Positions 1 through 11,318 of a stretch of 64,000 nt of DNA are shown piece by piece. Location of the stretch: assembly GCA_009746045.1 (NCBI GenBank), contig RPFO01002174.1, forward strand, positions 1 to 64,000. Direction: 5' to 3'. The translations under genes were made by a program, and so were the position numbers. The stretch comes from Mesostigma viride (Eukaryota > Streptophyta > Mesostigmatophyceae > Mesostigmatales > Mesostigmataceae). Each line of letters opens with the position of its first letter. The stretch's first letter is position 1. The notes under the pieces are model-generated. The model was given only the letters and a program-made list of their open reading frames with translations, had not been told where the DNA came from and searched no databases.

Positions 1-1186
1 CGGGAATACCGGTCTGGTGTGAACATTATTATTGCCCTGGACTGTTTCAGGATTAGCTTGCTGATGCCTTAGAAAGTCGGAATATGCAATCCCATAGCCA
101 TCAGCAGGGCGTGCGGCACTAGGTTTCGACTTGATCCAAGTACAATTGTACTTGCCCACACTGGTGCAACCTTTACTGTGCAATCCAGCAAAGCAGCATT
201 GGGGCGGGGCATATATGCACTGGCAAGCTGTGTTTGAATGCCACAGCCAATTGACTCCTGCCAAAGCTGACCCAGCCTTTATCTGCAAGGTCTACCCAAC
301 TGACACTTGTATTTCACACATGCGCCTAATTGACCGTATGAAGAAGTGGCACAGAAAAGGGTCGCAGCCCCCATAATGTCTCCCCCACCCATGACTCGTT
401 AATTGTGATTGGCCAGGCCTTGAAGCGTCAAGTGTGTGTAGTCGCATAGTCCTGTAATCACGATCGGTGTAGAGAACAGGCAAAGTTTCCAGGAAGCAAC
501 ACAAACGGCAAGAAGGCGACAGTGAGCATGACCTACAAGGTGTCTTGTCTGCATCTCATTCATGCCCGTACCCCTGCACCTGGCACGGCGAATCCTGCTT
601 TGCTGCTCTAGCTGCTCATGTAGATGTTGACAGGCTGCGGGTGACAGTACAAGGCTGACCAGATGCTGGTGGTTTCAAGCCAGCGCTGCACCAATGTCAA
701 TCAAAGACTTCTCTAAGGCAGGAGGGGTGGAGAGGCAAGTTAAAGTAGGCATGGTCGATGGACGGCAAGTTGTCAAGCGCTGCAAGCCATGGTATTGCAT
801 GCAGTCGTGTAGCATTTGGTTGCAAGGTCCTCTCTGATTATCATCACAAACCACAGGAACCTAGGGGACCATTTTCTATGGGCAGCCCATTCTCAACATC
901 CATGCTAAGTGGACACAACAGAAGATGCCGATGATTGAAGCTAGTTACTCAGTGGATTGAACAAGGACATGCAGCCTACCATATCCCCGGTGGGCAAAGT
1001 GGGCCCGTACTTCCTTGCCGCCTTAACATAATGTCACGCTATACCCTTGTTGCGCAACGGGACGCTTGCCCCCCATTGCCATGTCAACCATGACTCCCCA
1101 TATGTAACATGCCATGCCCCTTACCCTACGTGAGCCTGTGGGCCCTTACACCTCTTATGCCTCGGTGAGCCTATTGAAACACTTAC
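1..1186. other. No gene recognised
   Basis: I see no convincing coding exon, RNA gene or repeat boundary here. Short open frames have no recognisable domain. It may be an intron or the 3' part of the minus-strand gene whose exons start at 1187. Confidence 0.5.
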
Positions 1187-2470
1187 CCTCGGTGAGCATG
1201 TTGAGGGCGAGGTCATCGAACCAGACGGCGCCCGAGTGCCAGCGGAACATGACGTAGACCTGCAACGAGTAGATGGCCACGTCCGGGTCGATCACGCCCG
1301 CCTTAAACTGCCAGTCGTGGCTGCCCACGTCGAAGTTGATGGTGTAGCCCCACAGCTTGGTGCATGGGGCGTCAGGGACGTGCGAATGCGGGGGGTATCG
1401 GCATCCGGTGAGTTCCTTCCTCCAAATATAAGCAAGGATGGCTGCATGGCCAAGATCTTAGGCGAAAGCGAACTCTAGATATGCACGCTTTTCTACAATC
1501 GCCATCTGCCCATCCGTTTCCCATTAACGAAACGAAAGGCACCCTTTCATGTCACTACTACGGCCTGCCTTTAATGCACATAGATACCTTTAAAGTTGCT
1601 ACTATAGTGGGTCTACCTGTAGCGCATACAGAGGCCTTTAATGATACTACTTGCATGTCATGCTGCTTCCAGAGGTGCATGGCATGAGGGTCCACGGCAT
1701 TGAAAAAGCCTTCATCAACTTAAGTTTTTGTTTACGTTTAGCTCCCCTCAGTTTAAGTATGAGACCAACCAACTGTCCTCTCTGCTAGGGCCTGCTTGTC
1801 CCACCACGCAGCGCAGCGCAAGGGGACCCTGGTCACGTCCAACATGGCTACATGCATCACGGCACACAGGATCTATCTATCCACCACTGACACGCCGATG
1901 AGACAGCAGCCCCACGGGGACCGGCGAGAAGAGGCCTGCCGGTTCACAGCAGACAGATGCTGCCTAGGATAGCTGCAAAACATCATGCACGAGGAATATA
2001 CACAATTGCATGCATCAAGGATAGCTGCAAGTCACTAAATGAATAGCGATGTGTTCGGTGCCAGCCCAAGGTTCCCACTTGGCTCAGCCTTGAATGGCCG
2101 GCCTGTACCAGGATCACCATCTCATCACAGAACACACTCACCCAGTCACTCTAGAGAGCGTTAGAGAGCACAATGGCCACCCAACCCAGCATCCTTGACC
2201 GCAATATCCATGTAGATGGCGTAGCCCGGCTCCAACCGGTCACTGTAAGAGGGATACTATAGCTCAGCATCCTTGAACGCGATATCGATGTAGATGGCAC
2301 AGCCGTAATAGCTCCAACCGGTCACTGTAGGAGCGATACTATAGCTCACCATCCTTGAACGCGATATCGATGTAGATGGCATAGCCCGAGTCCACGGAGC
2401 CGGAGACCTTCTCAGCACGGCTCCACCCCGACACGACGACCGCCGACGGCACCGGCTGGTCCAGCACCAC
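1187..2470 (-). CDS. Carbohydrate-binding-like (jelly-roll) domain protein, two internal exons
   Basis: Two minus-strand exons read as consecutive parts of one jelly-roll domain of the kind attached to carbohydrate-active enzymes. The first (2470 down to 2350) follows a CCCCCCGCAG acceptor, encodes about 40 residues including VVVSGWSRAEKVSGS and YAIYIDIAFKD, and ends at ATG|GTGAGC. The second (about 1385 down to 1187) contains LWGYTINFDVGSHDWQ and ends with VMFRWHSGAVWFDDLAL before G|GTAAGT; its acceptor is not clear. The order SGWSRAE, YIDI.F.DG, LWG..F..G.HDWQ, VWFDD.L is typical of these domains in algal and bacterial glycoside-hydrolase-like proteins (from memory). The intron is about 1 kb. 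The upstream and downstream exons are not identified, so enzyme class and substrate are unknown. Confidence 0.6.
2189..2400. repeat. Tandem duplication across an exon-intron boundary
   Basis: An ~75-82 bp segment containing the 3' end of the 2350-2470 exon, its splice donor and the start of the intron occurs about three times in tandem (about 2189-2261, 2262-2341 and 2342-2400). The outer copies have diverged: GTGAGC has become GCTGAGC or GCTGGG on the minus strand. Only the copy joined to the full exon keeps a good donor. Confidence 0.7.
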
Positions 2471-2945
2471 CTGCGGGGGGGGGGGGGGGTAAGCAACCGT
2501 GGGCATGGGATGCACTGGTTGTCTCCTTGATGTGATGCATGCACGCATGGGACGTGCCAGCGCATGAAGCATGCACGCATGACAAAGCCTCGTATTCCGT
2601 GTCCGTGTGACAAATGCGTGTGTGACGACCGAACGATGCTCCCTGCAGTGTGCCGTACCAGTACATGTCGAAAACTAATTTTCTGGGCCCATGTGTACTT
2701 TGCTAGCCCAAGGGTCTGCCAGCCCAGGTCTCCCTCGGGAGCCGTTCAGCGTCGCTGTCTCACAGCACCTGTCCAGTGCTGGTGCGTCGCAGCGCCCCTT
2801 CTGCATTTTTTTTAACAAGTTTTTTTTTTTTTTTAACAAGCAGATCCATCACACCTTAAGCCACAAGCATGGTTGATCGTGCTGGCAGCTCCCTAAAGCT
2901 GCCACATCCTTCCCCCCGAACAGCCTCTCAGTCCGCTAGAGTCTT
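2471..2945. other. Intronic or intergenic sequence with homopolymer runs
   Basis: Contains a G run next to the acceptor of the preceding minus-strand exon (about 2475-2489) and T runs at about 2808-2834. No gene is recognised. Confidence 0.4.
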
Positions 2946-3211
2946 CGATGCCAAGTTTCCTCCCCACCGCGGTCGTGTCCTTCCCCTTTGATGCGGCCAC
3001 ACCGTTGCGCGTTCCTGCTGCCCACTTTCCCCCCCCGCCGTCATGTCCTTCCCCTTTGATGCCGCCACACCGTTGCGCGTTCCTGCTGCCCACTTCCCCC
3101 CCCACCGCCGTCATGTCCTTCCCCTTTGATGCGGCCACATCGTTGCGCGTTCCTGCTGCCCACTTTCCCCCCCACCGCCGTCATGTCCTTCCCCTTTGAT
3201 GCCGCCACACC
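2946..3211. repeat. Minisatellite, ~68-bp unit, left block
   Basis: About four copies of a ~68-bp unit that includes CGTTGCGCGTTCCTGCTGCC and a C-rich stretch ending in CCTTTGATGCCGCCACAC. The array resumes at 4263 in the same register, so both blocks were one array before the palindromic element inserted. It probably sits in an intron upstream of the DUS3 exon. Confidence 0.85.
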
Positions 3212-4262
3212 AGTTGTACAAGCTAGTGCTTATACTTTTTATGCGCAAGCCTTTTAGCTAAGGTTAACGCATATTCTTACATCCTGCGCAGGATGTAAGA
3301 ATATGCGTTAACCTTAGCTAAAAGGCTTGCGCATAAAAAGTATAAGCACTAGCTTGTACAACTTAAAACCTTTGCGCGTTGGGGCGGAATATTAAGCGGC
3401 TCCCTAACTAGGGTTTTACTTCCGCATCGAATTACTAATTCGATATCGAATTACTGATTCGATATGTATCCCGGGAAGGTCCGATATCTACCTCGCTAGG
3501 CGATTAATTAGGTCCGACCGGTGCCCCGGCGGATCCTCCCAAATAATCCCTACTCGGCACTGGCCCCACGAGGTTTCGAACCCATGACTTCCGCGCCGCG
3601 CCGGTTCTAAGTTGTACAAGCTAGTGCTTCTACTTTTTATGCGCAAGCCTTTTAGCTATAAGGTTAACGCATATTCTTACATCCTGCGCAGGATGTAAGA
3701 ATATGCGTTAACCTTAGCTAAAAGGCTTGCGCATAAAAAGTATAAGCACTAGCTTGTACAACTTAGAACCGGCGCGGCGCGGAAGCGCAGGATGTAAGAA
3801 TATGCGTTAACCTTATAGCTAAAAGGCTTGCGCATAAAAAGTATAAGCACTAGCTTGTACAACTTAGAACCGGCGCGGCGCGGAAGTCATGGGTTCGAAA
3901 CCTCGTGGGGCCAGTGCCGAGTAGGGATTATTTGGGAGGATCCGCCGGGGCACCGGTCGGACCTAATTAATCGCCTAGCGAGGTAGATATCGGACCTTCC
4001 AGGGATACATATCGAATCAGTAATTCGATATCGAATTAGTAATTCGATGCGGAAGTAAAACCCTAGTTAGGGAGCCGCTTAATATTCCGCCCCAACGCGC
4101 AAAGGTTTTAAGTTGTACAAGCTAGTGCTTATACTTTTTATGCGCAAGCCTTTTAGCTAAGGTTAACGCATATTCTTACATCCTGCGCAGGATGTAAGAA
4201 TATGCGTTAACCTTAGCTAAAAGGCTTGCGCATAAAAAGTATAAGCACTAGCTTGTACAACT
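3212..4262. mobile_element. Palindromic element 1 (AGTT...AACT, TSD ACACC)
   Basis: The element is bounded by ACACC direct repeats (3207-3211 and 4263-4267) inside the minisatellite. It consists of near-perfect ~152-bp palindromes (3212-3363, about 3612-3763, 4111-4262) and one half palindrome (about 3785-3862). They are separated by a ~248-bp spacer present once in each orientation. Each palindrome begins AGTTGTACAAG and ends with its complement. The palindrome edge carries TAGCTAAAAGG (for example 3715-3725), which fits the Pol III A-box. The spacer carries GGTTCGAAACC (3892-3902), which fits the B-box or tRNA T-loop. No open frame of note is present. The AGTT/AACT ends and 5-bp TSD match those of the copia elements in this window. 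Confidence 0.8.
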
Positions 4263-4575
4263 ACACCGTTGCGCGTTCCTGCTGCCCACTTCCCCCCACC
4301 GCCGTCATGTCCTTCCCCTTTGATGCCGCCACACCGTTGCGCGTTCCTGCTGCCCACTTCCCCCCCCGCCGTCATGTCCTTCCCCTTTGATGCCGCCACA
4401 CCGTTGCGCGTTCCTGCTGCCCACTTCCCCCCCACCGCCGTCATGTCCTTCCCCTTTGATGCCGCCACACCGTAACTTGCGCGTTCCTGCTGCCCACTTC
4501 CCCCCACCGCCGTCATGTCCTTCCCCTTTGATGCCGCCACACCGTTGCGCGTTCCTGCTGCCCACCTGTTGTTGC
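4263..4575. repeat. Minisatellite, ~68-bp unit, right block
   Basis: About four to five further copies of the unit seen at 2946-3211. The array ends about 40 bp before the DUS3 exon acceptor. Long open frames through it on both strands are repeat artefacts. Confidence 0.85.
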
Positions 4576-4614
4576 CCCCCAACACTGCCACGCGCTTCCC
4601 CCCCGACCCTGCAG

Positions 4615-4761
4615 GGTGCCGGGTCGGCGCTTCTCCTCAAGTCTCAGCGTATCGAGAACATCGTGCGCATCACGTCGCGCGTGCTGACCTGCCCCCTGAC
4701 GGTCAAGCTGCGCACGGGGTACTACGATCGGGAGAACACCGCGCACAAGCTGCTGCCGCAT
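4615..4761 (+). CDS. DUS3: tRNA-dihydrouridine(47) synthase (DUS3-like), one internal exon
   Basis: A 49-codon exon follows CCCTGCAG and ends before GTGCGT. It contains GAGSALLLKSQRIENIVR, then LTCPLTVKLRTG and AHKLLPH. In the DUS3 family (FMN-dependent reduction of U47 in tRNA) the matching stretch reads roughly GGGSAL...IV..M...L..PLTVK.RTG....N.AH.LLP, so the match is good across the whole exon. VK.RTG lies in the TIM-barrel core near the FMN and RNA sites. No other exon of this gene is visible: upstream is the minisatellite and downstream is LINE and LTR sequence, so the next exon would be beyond the 35 kb insertion or lost. It may belong to a live gene with a huge intron or be a relic. 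Confidence 0.65.
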
Positions 4762-4849
4762 GTGCGTGTGGCACTCCCCTTGTCCCATCGCAACCCACTG
4801 GCAAACTTGCGCGCGCCGGGCACCGGCGCGGCGCGACCCGGACCTATGT

Positions 4850-5036
4850 GACATGCACAACTGCTTGAAGATGCAGGGCTTCTGGGACTATCCGTATTCC
4901 GCGCCCCCATGATTGACAAGGAGAAATGGGCTGCCATCTGCGATAAGCACCTTCCCGAAGGGTATGCTCCTGTTTTCTCCCCACGGGCCCCGCGGCCCGT
5001 TGCTAGCCAGGGTAGAAGTCCGCAGGTGGAGGTTAT
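4850..5036 (+). pseudogene. LINE 1: C-terminal ORF fragment, split by copia B
   Basis: The frame contains GLSVFRAPMIDKEKWAAIC and resembles the end of the other LINE in this window (GLSVIWKKMMDKAKWAQV, about 52015). The frame is cut by the 5' LTR of copia B at 5036. It continues in phase at 40408 after one copy of the GTTAT target duplication, reaching a stop near 40492. This links both flanks of the 35 kb insertion. Confidence 0.6.
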
Positions 5037-5695
5037 AGTTAGCATATTGGGGCACCAATGTGCTAGATGGATGCAGGATGAGGAGACCTTTCCAACGCCG
5101 TGTCAACCGCCTAGAACAGACAAGGGACTAGAAAGATATCAGGTCCCGAAGTACTGCCGACCGGCGGGCGAGGGCGGTGCATGCACTCTCAGGGCAGAGT
5201 GGACAGGACACGTGGCAGGCCGTGCCTGCACAGGCTTAGCCTGGACTCTCACGTGACTGGGACACAGTGTACTGAGGGCTCAACGGGCCTGTGGCTAGTA
5301 GAAGCCAGTAGCCAGCCAGCAGGTCTGCAAGGATGTAAGTCCATGCAGGACTGTGGCAGGTCCTGTGCTGTCCTAGACACAGGATAGCCAGAGGTTTCCT
5401 GTATGCTGCCTGCAACAAGGATGCAGGGCAGCGATACGAGGCTCTGGCAATGTAGCGTTGCCCAGCGTTGCTCATGACCGAGGAACAAGGATGGAACGAG
5501 GTTGCATATAGCTCGAGGCTCAATGAGGCAACGAGCGTCTTCACACACGAACCTTGGTCGTCACGACGAGTGGCGAGCCTATCGAGGGTCGTAGGCCTGG
5601 TGTGAGGATAAAGGTTGCTAGCCAGCAGCCTAGGGTCATTCCAGCCGGCAAGGACCAGGAGCTCACAAGCTCTGCTGACGAGTTGCTGCGCAAGT
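5037..5695 (+). repeat. 5' LTR of copia B
   Basis: Starts AGTTAGCATATTGG and ends GCGCAAGT. Compared by eye with the 3' LTR, it differs by about six substitutions and a 4-bp CTAG indel. The ends are not TG...CA. Confidence 0.85.
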
Positions 5696-5720
5696 CGTAC
5701 TATTGCTTCCAAGCGCTTTC

Positions 5721-6866
5721 ATGTCTGGTTCATCGTCAAGCAGCCACGGTGCTGGTGAGGCGAACGAGCAGAGAGACGCGCAAGCGTTTTTCCCCTACCG
5801 TAACCAAGCAAACGCTCCAACATTCGTGCAAGCGGCCTACGTAGCGAGGCACTTGGCAGAAGAGGGGTGGGTGGCGGTGAGTGGGGGAGGCAGCAGGCCA
5901 GCGGCGGCGGACCCGATTATACAGCGGGCTCGCGTCGTGATTTCTTCGGGTGAGACGGGGCGAGTGGCGGTGGAGGAGTTGGTGCGCATTCGTGACGCGC
6001 TAGCTGAAACTGCTAATCGTGTGGAGGTCGCCTACCAGGGCGCCCATATCACGCTAGCCGGTCTCGACCTAGCCAGGGAGGCGCTTAGCCAGATCGTGGC
6101 AACAGCGCTCGGCAGCACCAGACTGTTGTCACTGTTCAACCACTGGGTGGCGACAGCAGTGCTAGGAGAGGGGGTACCAGACGCCGACATAATCCGGAAC
6201 GCCCGAGCTCGCGAGGCGGTGAATCCTTGGAGCACGGCGGAGGTATTTGCTCAGACTATTGAGAATCTTGTTGCCATCCTTTTGCAAGAGTCGAGAGGGT
6301 ACGCGGACAGGTTCTTTATTACCACGCAGCCTTTCGGAGTGTACTCCAGGCTTGATACACCGAGGCCGGAAACCACCACTGCGTGGGGTCCGGAGGTGGA
6401 GATTGTCGCGAGTGTCGAGAAGACGCCTGAAGACGTCCATTTTGAGTGGACCGACACGCCAGAGGGCTCCGTCAAGCGCTCGGCCCAGCAGCAGATAAAC
6501 GAGGGCGACGGCACTACAGAAACCTACGAGGAGAGGCAGAGAGCTGATCTGCATATCCCTCGTGAGGTGACTCACGAGTACGATCGTTACGGCCGAGGCG
6601 AGCAGAACGAGCTTGTCGGCGGCGGTAAGCGGTGGGTACGCGATCTTGCTTGGCATCGCAACCCAGGTGAGACACAACATCCAGTCGAACGCAAGGAAGA
6701 CGGGCGACCTGTGACCTGCGTGCTGGGAGAGTTTAACCCAGACCTCCAGATTGTCGCAGCAGCAGCAGCCGCACCGGTTGCTGAGGGTGTTGAGGAGCGT
6801 CCAGACCGTGAGGAGGGGCAGGCGAGTGCTAGCCAGGAGGCGGCCTCGTCTGGAGTAAGTGCGTAA
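5721..6866 (+). CDS. Copia B upstream ORF (ORF0), unknown function
   Basis: A 381-codon ORF lies between the 5' LTR and gag. It starts at an ATG followed by a Ser-rich stretch. I recognise no domain. The middle is mostly alpha-helix-like and the last ~120 residues are polar, charged and Ala-rich. Copia A and copia C each carry an unrelated-looking ORF in the same position, so this is a positional feature of the family. It could be an N-terminal gag-like module or an accessory protein. Sequence similarity between the three is too weak to see by eye. Confidence 0.55.
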   Translation: MSGSSSSSHGAGEANEQRDAQAFFPYRNQANAPTFVQAAYVARHLAEEGWVAVSGGGSRPAAADPIIQRARVVISSGETGRVAVEELVRIRDALAETANRVEVAYQGAHITLAGLDLAREALSQIVATALGSTRLLSLFNHWVATAVLGEGVPDADIIRNARAREAVNPWSTAEVFAQTIENLVAILLQESRGYADRFFITTQPFGVYSRLDTPRPETTTAWGPEVEIVASVEKTPEDVHFEWTDTPEGSVKRSAQQQINEGDGTTETYEERQRADLHIPREVTHEYDRYGRGEQNELVGGGKRWVRDLAWHRNPGETQHPVERKEDGRPVTCVLGEFNPDLQIVAAAAAAPVAEGVEERPDREEGQASASQEAASSGVSA

Positions 6867-6920
6867 GCCTGAGTGGGTTCCAGCAGCCATATCTGCGTGT
6901 GTTGTCTGTAGTATTTTATA

Positions 6921-8280
6921 ATGCTTCGTAACACGCGCGGGAGCGGCAGCGGGAGCGGGGCGGGAGCGGGGGATGGCGGTGGTGAGGCAAGGGCAGATAC
7001 AGGAGGCCCCGTCAGCGTCGTGCCAGAGGGACAGGCAATCCCAACGGCAGAGGGCGCCAATGGCAGGAGGGCATCCAACCGGAAGAGGAAAGAGGTGGCA
7101 CAAGGGGAGGAGCGTGCGGGGTGGCCAACCGACGGCGTGTTGCTGACGGGGGAGGGCCATGATGATGCTGAACGTCAAGCACCTGGTAAGAGACCACGTG
7201 TGCCTGAGTCTGGTGTTCCTGCAGCTAGTGTTGCTGCGCCATTAGCACCTGTAGGAGCTGCAGTCATTGGCAGTGACCCTCGTGCTTTGCCTGGGACTAG
7301 ACCTCACATGAGTGCTGTGGCTGTGATGAATGGCCAGAAGCCTCTCAAGCCTCCTCCTGTGGGACAGGAAGAGCTAGACAAGTGGTTGGAGGATATGGAG
7401 CTAGTTTCTTGCTCTGTAGATCCCACTGTCAACCTTGTGCAGGTATTCCACACATCCACGACTAATAGGGATTCCAGTGGTGAGCGTGTGAGGGACAAGG
7501 CTAGGCAAGCTGTCAAGGACAAGCTGACTTGGTCTCAGTTCCTAGAGGGCCTACGTCAGGAGTTCTCTGATAAGGTACTCAACCTCACTAATCACTATAA
7601 ACTCAGCTATGATACCTTTGAGATCAAGGGCACGGTAGCTGAGGAGCTGCAACGGCTCCCACGCATCAGGGAGAAGGGAGCCAAGCATGGCTTCAATCTT
7701 ACTGATAGAGCAGTGGCAGATTACTTCCTGGATCGCATGGGGCTGAGTGTGGATGGGAGAAATGCAGCTAGGATGTTTGCTGATCAGACAGATGGGACAT
7801 GGACAGCCTTGCGAAGGGTTATTTTCAACATCCGTCCATCTGACAATGCTGCTTAATTGCAAGGCAATCCAGGTGACTGGTGCCCCTTCAGCCTCCGCTC
7901 ATCAGGTCCATGGTGATGCCCCTGGGCAGGGTGCTCAGGCAGATCCCAGGCCTAGTAGGCGTCAGAGGGCTAACAGGCGCAGGCAGAATGGAAACCAGGG
8001 TGGCAAGGGCCAGCAGCAGGGATCCAAAGGCAAGGGTCAGCAGCAGGCTGGTGGTCACCAGGGTGGTCAGCAGAACAAGGGTGGCCAAGGGCAAGGCAAG
8101 AGCCAGGGCCAGGGCACCCAGGCCAGTCAGAGCAGCCAGAACCAGGGTGGCCTGAAGAAGGCTGCTGCTGGGAAGGATGAGAAGTGCTTTGGATGTGGCA
8201 GGACGGGTCATTGGCGACGTGACTGCCCAGACCAGGCCAAGTCTGCTGGAGCAGGCTCTGGCCAGGTGGATAAGCCATGA
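6921..8280 (+). pseudogene. gag: Copia B gag with zinc knuckle, one frameshift
   Basis: The first part (6921-7856) is 311 residues: an Ala/Gly/Arg-rich start, then a capsid-like region with EELDKWLEDMEL and later DRAVADYFLDRMGLS. That region matches the position and style of copia C gag. The nucleocapsid part is in another frame (to 8280): a Gln/Gly/Lys-rich stretch, then the knuckle CFGCGRTGHWRRDC (CX2CX4HX4C). The frame change near 7850 is most simply one indel. The frame ends in TGA at 8278-8280, directly followed by CTT, and pol continues in the same frame. Confidence 0.75.
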
Positions 8281-9356
8281 CTTGATGTGTTGTCCCCTGT
8301 AAATAGTCAATCACCCCTAGTGGGACGAACAGTTGTACATAGTAATGGGGGTGTCCCTCTTGTGCAGCAGCAAGGGGTTGGGAATGATGAGGTGCTTCCA
8401 CTCAATGATTGCAATAACGCTGCTGCAGCAGTGGAATTCCCTGTGCCTGTGGCAGGTGCAGGGTCTCCAGTTGTTGGGGTTGACTCTGGGAGTCAAGCCG
8501 CCAGACTGGAAGGACCTGCAGCTTCTGTGGGAACCGGGGCTGGCTCTGGGAGCCGAGCTACCTTGGAGGAGGTCCCTGGAGCAAGAGAACAGCAGGTGGG
8601 TCGTGCTATCCCAAGCACACAGTCTTTGTCACGTTCCTCTCTGTGCAGCCAAGCTGACAGGGGGTTGAGCTGTGCTCAGGCTGGGAACACTCTACACCAT
8701 ATCTTTGGCCACTCTAAGCAGGCAGAGATGTTTGCTTGGAAGATTGGCAAGGAGCCTTTGCTTGAGGCCTGCAGTGCATCTGCTCAGAATTGTGTCTGTC
8801 AGGAGAATGCTGTTCGCCTCCCACAGTCCCATGCCAGAGAACCTGCTAGAGAGCGGGGGGATATCCAGGTGGACATCCAACACATCAGGGGCATGTATCT
8901 GTTGGTGGGGGTGGATAGGTTTAGCAGATATAGGTTGCTGACCATTCTACCTGGAATGCAGGAGCATCAGCTGTTGATGGGTCTCCAGTCTTTGTTGCCA
9001 GGCTTTGGGGTGTACACCAAGGTGCAAGCTGACTTGCAGTTTGACTGCTTGATCAAGCTGGCTGACCAGCTTCCTTGCAAGTTGGTGGTGGTCCCTAGGG
9101 AATGCCATGGGCAGCAGAGAGCTGTAGAGAGATCTATACGTGAAGTAAAAACAGTGGTGCTAGCAGCTAGTAGGAGTGTGCCTGTTGTGGCATCAGCTCT
9201 AGAGCGAGCAGCTTGGTGTAAGGGGATTGAGGAGCAGCTTAACCACAGGGTAACCTATTACTATGATGGTGTGGCAGTCTCTCCCCTGGCATTGCAGTTT
9301 GGTATGCTATCACAGGACGTGGTGGCAGCCTGCCTGAAGAAGGCAGACAGGGTGTT
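8281..9356 (+). pseudogene. pol: Copia B pol segment 1: GAG-pre-integrase and integrase core
   Basis: Open frame continuing from the gag UGA with no nearby ATG. It contains HHIFGHSKQAEMF (GAG-pre-integrase type), QVDIQHIRGMYLLVGVDRF (first catalytic Asp), VQADLQFD (second Asp) and RAVERSIREVK (Glu), as in rve integrases. There is no DTG or DSG protease motif between the zinc knuckle and the integrase, where copia normally has it. The frame breaks at GTGTT|C where the PAT-like element enters and resumes at 11319. Confidence 0.8.
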
Positions 9357-11318
9357 CATGTCCCACGTAGCTCCCACAAAAACCAGCATCTTCATTAAAA
9401 CAATAAGTGGAAGCATACATGTGACACTAATTGACATGCCCGGAGGCACGCCGTTCAAGGCCCTTCATGAAGTACGTTGCCCTAGAGGCAACCAAGACAC
9501 GGGTGGGTGGGTGGGGAGCAAAGAAAGAGGCCGACAAAACCAGCCAGAGCGGCTTTTAGTCGCAAAACCTCCCTTATCCCTAGCTAACTGACGTCATTAA
9601 ACCCTTATGTTTAGTGGATGCTAGTAAGACGCTAACCGTACAGACCGGGGGTAGAATATCCCGAATCTGCACGGCTAGTATTAAATAATGCGTAGGTTGT
9701 TCTTTTCAGGGGCACTGCACCTCACGCCCCGTTCCGCCCGGGTATAATCAACCCAAGCGCGGAACGCACATTTTATTTAATTCATTTTTCAACCATGCAC
9801 TATATTGCATCTACTAATCACAAAAGCTCTAGCCAAACAGCTACGAGTAAACACTACGACCTATAAGCCGCTCATCCAGCGGCCTCTTGTTCCCGCATTC
9901 ACGTATAGAAGAAACTCCGTTCAAAGAACCCCGATTCATGTCCCACGTAGCTCCCACAAAAACCAGCATCTTCATTAAAACAATAAGTGGAAGCATACAT
10001 GTGACACTAATTGACATGCCCGGAGGCACGCCGTTCAAGGCCCTTCATGAAGTACGTTGCCCAATCACCCCCGCCCTGGCTTTCCCTTGAAGCCGCACTC
10101 CACCTTGCTCGTTGTCACAAGTGACCGCCCTGCCGCAAAACGGGAGCCCCCCCACATCGGGAGGCGTGTGCCCGGCGGCTGTGGATGCGTGGCCAGGCCC
10201 AAAAAGGCCCAGCGCATTTGCACTGCGATTGCGCACGGCCAGCCTATCATGACCCCTCTCGGGGCCCCGAGTCGGTACCGCTATGGCCGTCTCCCCATAG
10301 ACCCGGGGTGCTTCGAGAAAAAACGTGGACCTAGCCCAGGCCCCGCCAGCCCGGATGCCCGAGGCCACAGCCCCAGGCACCTGGCTGAACGAGAGTCCGT
10401 TCAGCCAAGACCGCATTCCCCCCCGAGGTTTCTATGCGTGGGGAAAAAATTTCTAGCTTAGGCGCTTTTCCCATCGCCGTCCCCAGCCCCAACCACCCCC
10501 CCCTCGGCGGAAGGCAATTGCAAAGTTTGCTGGCCAGCAGCAATTTCCGAAGAAAAAGCCGCAGGCCGCGGACCGAGACACGGGTCGCCAGTGCCAGCCA
10601 TCCGGCTCCAACCCGGGGTGCAAGCATCCCCAGGTACGGAGCACCAGCTCGCGCACTGGGCCGACCAAGCGACAGTTGAGCACCTGTCACGGCATCCGGC
10701 CCACCAAAGACCCCAAGCTGGGGAAAAGGTGCGGACCGGAGGTAATCATTTTCTTTTCTTTTAGTTAACCGGGCGAGGAACTACGCCTGACCGGTTAACA
10801 ACTGGAAGTCTCACCACTGGCCAAGTGGCCAGTGCAACCAGTGCTTGGGATTTTGCTCCGCAGCACCCATAGCTGCGGCTGCCGCCGCAACGACAACGAG
10901 CAAAGAAAGAGGCCGACAAAACCAGCCAGAGCGGCTTTTAGTCGCAAAACCTCCCTTATCCCTAGCTAACTGACGTCATTAAACCCTTATGTTTAGTGGA
11001 TGCTAGTAAGACGCTAACCGTACAGACCGGGGGTAGAATATCCCGAATCTGCACGGCTAGTATTAAATAATGCGTAGGTTGTTCTTTTCAGGGGCACTGC
11101 ACCTCACGCCCCGTTCCGCCCGGGTATAATCAACCCAAGCGCGGAACGCACATTTTATTTAATTCATTTTTCAACCATGCACTATATTGCATCTACTAAT
11201 CACAAAAGCTCTAGCCAAACAGCTACGAGTAAACACTACGACCTATAAGCCGCTCATCCAGCGGCCTCTTGTTCCCGCATTCACGTATAGAAGAAACTCC
11301 GTTCAAAGAACCCCGATT
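9357..11318 (+). mobile_element. PAT/DIRS-like non-autonomous element 1 (split direct repeats)
   Basis: Arranged A1-B1-A2-B2. A1 is 9357-9482 and A2 is 9937-10062 (126 bp each); B1 is 9516-9936 and B2 is 10898-11318 (421 bp each). Between A1 and B1 lie 33 bp, between B1 and A2 nothing, and between A2 and B2 835 bp. Split direct repeats are the hallmark of PAT-type tyrosine-recombinase retrotransposons. The host frame is restored exactly by removing the element, with no target duplication beyond a shared TT. No RT, RNase H or recombinase is encoded. Open frames in the 835-bp core are Pro/Gly/Arg-rich and occur on both strands, so I treat them as non-coding. Confidence 0.8.

Noticed and set aside
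2893-4591. Open frames of 70-150 codons on both strands through the ~68-bp minisatellite
   Set aside because: They follow the repeat unit, lack domains, and exist because the unit has no stops. The array is probably intronic.
6162-7178. A 338-codon minus-strand frame opposite copia B ORF0 and gag
   Set aside because: No domain is visible; it arises from the reverse of the Arg/Gly-rich coding frame.
10045-10690. Several 60-134 codon frames in the core of the PAT-like element, duplicated at 27789-28506
   Set aside because: Pro/Gly/Arg-rich, present on both strands, and lengths differ between the two near-identical copies because of frameshifts. No RT or recombinase motif is present.
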